9,283 nucleotides of DNA from Ferruginibacter sp. (GTDB lineage: Bacteria; Bacteroidota; Bacteroidia; Chitinophagales; Chitinophagaceae), in assembly GCA_018882645.1 (NCBI GenBank), contig VERM01000044.1, positions 1 to 9,283 on the forward strand, in the 5' to 3' direction. Both the position numbers and the translations under genes were made by a program. The notes under the pieces were generated by a model. It searched no databases. It was not told the DNA's origin and saw only the letters and a list, made by a program, of their open reading frames with translations. This document shows, piece after piece, positions 7,582 to 9,283 of this stretch (its first letter is position 1; each line of letters begins with the position of its first letter).

Positions 7582-7648
7582 ATCAAACCCTTTACCGTAT
7601 TGAGTTACAGTGGATTTTACCAACTATTTTTGAGCATTATGCCTCAAT

Positions 7649-7680
7649 AAAAAAGCCGCCTTTTTCAAGACGGCTTTTTT
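7649..7680 (-). terminator. Bidirectional intrinsic terminator after the ompA-like gene
   Basis: AAAAAAGCCGCCTT (7649-7662) pairs with AAGACGGCTTTTTT (7667-7680) over a TTTC loop, with a single C-A mismatch. On the minus strand it follows the ompA-like stop codon (7701-7699) by about 20 nt and ends in T6, so it should terminate that gene. The T-tract on the other strand makes it usable in both directions, so it also shields the transposase from ompA transcription. Confidence 0.85.
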
Positions 7681-7698
7681 GATATAACAGAATTTGAA

Positions 7699-8979
7699 TT
7701 AGTGATTTCTCACATTCAATTCTGTTCTTCTGTTTAAGGCTTTTCCTGCGGCAGTTTTATTGTCGCCGACTGGCTTGTCTGAACCGTAACCGGTTGCAGT
7801 CAAGCGATCAGCAGAAACACCTTTACTGACAAGATATTTCTTTACTTCATCTGCACGATTTTGAGATAAGGTTTTATTTAATGCAGCATTTCCTACATTA
7901 TCCGTATGTCCATCAATATTGATCAACAAGCTTGGATCTTTTTGTAATAACTCAACTACATTATCAAGTGACTTATACGATGAAGCAAGTAATTTATAAC
8001 TGCCTGTAGCGTATTGAATATTTTTAGCGCTGAAATTGATTTTTTCAATTACGGCTTTGTCAATAATGGGACAGCCATCGTTGGAAGCAGGACCTACAAC
8101 TTTAGGACATTTATCCAATTCATCATTAACGCCATCTCCATCTGAATCAGGTATCAAACAACCATTGTATTTGGCTATACCAGGCTCCTTGGGGCATTTG
8201 TCAAGATCATCATTCACGCCATCACCATCTGAATCAGGAACAGGGCAACCACTGTATTTGGCTATGCCTGCTACATCCGGACACTTATCTTCAACGTCAT
8301 TAATGCCATCGCCATCTGTATCAACTGCAACAGCAATAGGCAATTTTACCTCAGGAACTGTAGGAATCACAGGAGGAATTACAACAGCAGGCTCCTCATC
8401 TTTAGACATGTTTTGCGCGATTCCAAGAGAATAAAGAACATTATCCTTTAATACCGCTCTGTCTAAAGTAAAACGATATTGTGCCTGTAAAAAAATGTGG
8501 GTGAGATTCTTTATATTGGCTTCTATACCTAAACCGGTTGGAACATAAGCTCCCAGCCTGCTGCTGTATATACCTCCGCCAATACCGGCTGTTAAAAAAG
8601 GATTTAATATGGCACCATCCCTGAACGCTTTAAAATTCAAAGCAGGCTCCAATTCGATACCTACCTGATTGTAATCGGATGAATACTGATTTCTATCTAC
8701 CGCAGCATAATCATGAAACAAAAAGTTAGCTTTAGCAGAAAAATCAATCAATGGACCTATTAACTTCCAATAAGATAGAGAAAAACCAAGATCAAGATCT
8801 TTGAATTTGGTGAAATACTTTGGTCCGCCATTGTTTTTCCAGTCTTGCGGAGACTTCACATCAAGCGCATTAAAATGTACACCAAATAGACTCCTTTTTT
8901 TGTAGCTATTGTCTTTTTGGGCAAAAGCACTAATAGAAAGAGCAACAAGCAAAAGAAGGCATGTAAATTTTTGTTTCAT
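7699..8979 (-). CDS. OmpA-family outer-membrane protein with thrombospondin type 3 repeats
   Basis: A complete 426-residue protein that anchors the outer membrane to peptidoglycan. A signal peptide (MKQKFTCLLLLVALSISAFA, cleaved before Q21) is followed by an outer-membrane beta-barrel-like domain (about 28-188) with alternating hydrophobic strands and aromatic residues. A proline-rich linker (about 197-214) comes next, then three 29-residue thrombospondin type 3 repeats (220-306) with the calcium-binding pattern DxDGDGxND and paired cysteines. The C-terminal OmpA domain spans about 315-426. Its peptidoglycan-binding residues are present: Asp360 in GHTD and Arg375 in SQNRA, aligned to D271 and R286 of E. 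coli OmpA. The usual N-x-T-x2-G-x3-NRR ending is also there. Such proteins are abundant in Bacteroidota outer membranes. The promoter upstream is near consensus and a strong terminator follows, so it is likely a single well-expressed gene. The start is the only ATG giving a signal peptide. Confidence 0.95.
   Translation of the reverse strand: MKQKFTCLLLLVALSISAFAQKDNSYKKRSLFGVHFNALDVKSPQDWKNNGGPKYFTKFKDLDLGFSLSYWKLIGPLIDFSAKANFLFHDYAAVDRNQYSSDYNQVGIELEPALNFKAFRDGAILNPFLTAGIGGGIYSSRLGAYVPTGLGIEANIKNLTHIFLQAQYRFTLDRAVLKDNVLYSLGIAQNMSKDEEPAVVIPPVIPTVPEVKLPIAVAVDTDGDGINDVEDKCPDVAGIAKYSGCPVPDSDGDGVNDDLDKCPKEPGIAKYNGCLIPDSDGDGVNDELDKCPKVVGPASNDGCPIIDKAVIEKINFSAKNIQYATGSYKLLASSYKSLDNVVELLQKDPSLLINIDGHTDNVGNAALNKTLSQNRADEVKKYLVSKGVSADRLTATGYGSDKPVGDNKTAAGKALNRRTELNVRNH
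8062..8322 (-). repeat. Three tandem 87-bp units encoding thrombospondin type 3 repeats
   Basis: Three in-frame 87-bp units (8322-8236, 8235-8149, 8148-8062) encode 29 residues each, beginning DTDGDGIND, DSDGDGVND and DSDGDGVND, and each containing DKCP and GC. The first two units share IAKY before the second cysteine; the third has diverged there (PASN). Each unit is a calcium-dependent rigid spacer between barrel and OmpA domain. Confidence 0.85.
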
Positions 8980-9045
8980 AAAAGCAGTTTTAGTTTAGAT
9001 ATTTTTCTCAATAGCAAGAGAAAATGTTAACAATTTCTTATCATA

Positions 9046-9077
9046 CAAATATAGTCTCAAAACGATTACAAATCAAA
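9046..9077 (-). promoter_or_regulatory. Near-consensus promoter of the ompA-like gene
   Basis: On the minus strand TTTG (9077-9074) and TATATTTG (9053-9046) are both exact matches to TTTG and TAnnTTTG, with a 20 bp spacer. Transcription should start near 9039, leaving a leader of about 60 nt before the ATG at 8979. This is the best promoter in the window and fits high expression of a major outer-membrane protein. The 224 bp gap between this gene and the tRNA otherwise holds only the tRNA's own -7 element. Confidence 0.7.
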
Positions 9078-9177
9078 AGCAATTTTGCTGACAGCTCATA
9101 AACTCAACATAACTCAGAAATAATCATTTATCCTCACAAAAATCAAATTGAATGCAGGAAAAAAGCAATAAAAAAAC

Positions 9178-9185
9178 TATATTTG
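9178..9185 (+). promoter_or_regulatory. -7 element of the tRNA-Arg promoter
   Basis: TATATTTG is an exact TAnnTTTG match, 18 nt before the mature tRNA 5' end, placing the start near 9192 with a short 5' trailer. No -33 TTTG lies at 19-21 bp; the nearest TTG is 27 bp upstream, so the upstream half is weak. Confidence 0.5.
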
Positions 9186-9203
9186 CTGTGCAAAAATTTT
9201 GAG

Positions 9204-9277
<74 letters not shown>

Positions 9278-9283
9278 CAGAAG

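Larger units (their letters stand above)
6518..7595 (-). mobile_element. Insertion sequence, IS256/Mutator-like zinc-binding type; ends uncertain
   Basis: The element is defined by its single transposase gene (6570-7540) and sits between smc and the ompA-like gene. The given ends are only the best inverted match I found: GTAAAGGG at 6518-6525 and its complement CCCTTTAC at 7588-7595, which would make an element of 1078 bp. Against these ends: the match stops after 8 bp, no 8-9 bp target duplication flanks them, and the left copy lies inside a hairpin that looks like a complete native terminator. The true left end may therefore be between 6537 and 6569, and the right end between about 7582 and 7648. 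Confidence 0.4.

Noticed and set aside
6528..7665. GCCTTTTT at 6528-6535 and 7658-7665 as a target-site duplication
   Set aside because: Both copies lie inside terminator hairpins and include T-tracts, so the match is expected by chance, and it would place an IS end in the middle of an almost perfect stem.
8036..8434. Plus-strand 132-codon ORF
   Set aside because: Antisense to the thrombospondin type 3 repeats; its internal repetition just mirrors the 87-bp units.

Overview
The window looks like chromosomal DNA from a member of the Bacteroidota, probably near the Chitinophagales/Sphingobacteriales; I cannot name a genus. The lineage call rests on four things. Several upstream regions carry the Bacteroidota-type -7 element TAnnTTTG. 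Starts lack clear Shine-Dalgarno sequences. The SMC N-terminus begins MRLKSLEIKGFKSF. The secreted proteins belong to types I know mainly from this phylum: a GLPGLI/DUF4412-like protein, a cell-surface protein with paired YSGAGNDR repeats, and an OmpA protein with thrombospondin type 3 repeats.

Layout. Positions 1-1599 (minus) hold the N-terminal 533 residues of a large secreted surface protein that runs off the left edge. Positions 1683-2519 (minus) encode a small secreted GLPGLI/DUF4412-like protein. A roughly 270 bp divergent intergenic region follows. Positions 2792-6307 (plus) encode a complete chromosome-segregation ATPase, SMC, with a GTG start. Just after it come five degenerate 9-bp tandem repeats, then a GC-richer segment with several hairpins ending in a terminator-like stem plus T6 (about 6429-6536). 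That segment has a candidate promoter and may be a small structured RNA. Positions 6570-7540 (minus) hold a transposase of the zinc-ribbon IS256/Mutator-like type. Its frame is open from the zinc ribbon to the stop but has no usual start codon; a -1 shift on an A8 run joins it to an ATG. A 15-bp hairpin with a T-tract sits just before that ATG. A strong bidirectional terminator (7649-7680) separates the transposase from the ompA-like gene (7699-8979, minus). A tRNA-Arg(UCU) lies at 9204-9277 (plus).

Function. smc is housekeeping (chromosome compaction and segregation with ScpA/ScpB). The three other host proteins are exported: one to the cell surface, one probably periplasmic or outer-membrane associated, one linking outer membrane to peptidoglycan. 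They are not an evident pathway, and I see no operon linking them. The accessory element is the insertion sequence between smc and the ompA-like gene. The points most worth a second look are its apparent double control (start-proximal frameshift plus insulating hairpin), the unannotated structured segment next to it, and an SMC Q-loop in which the usual glutamine is leucine.
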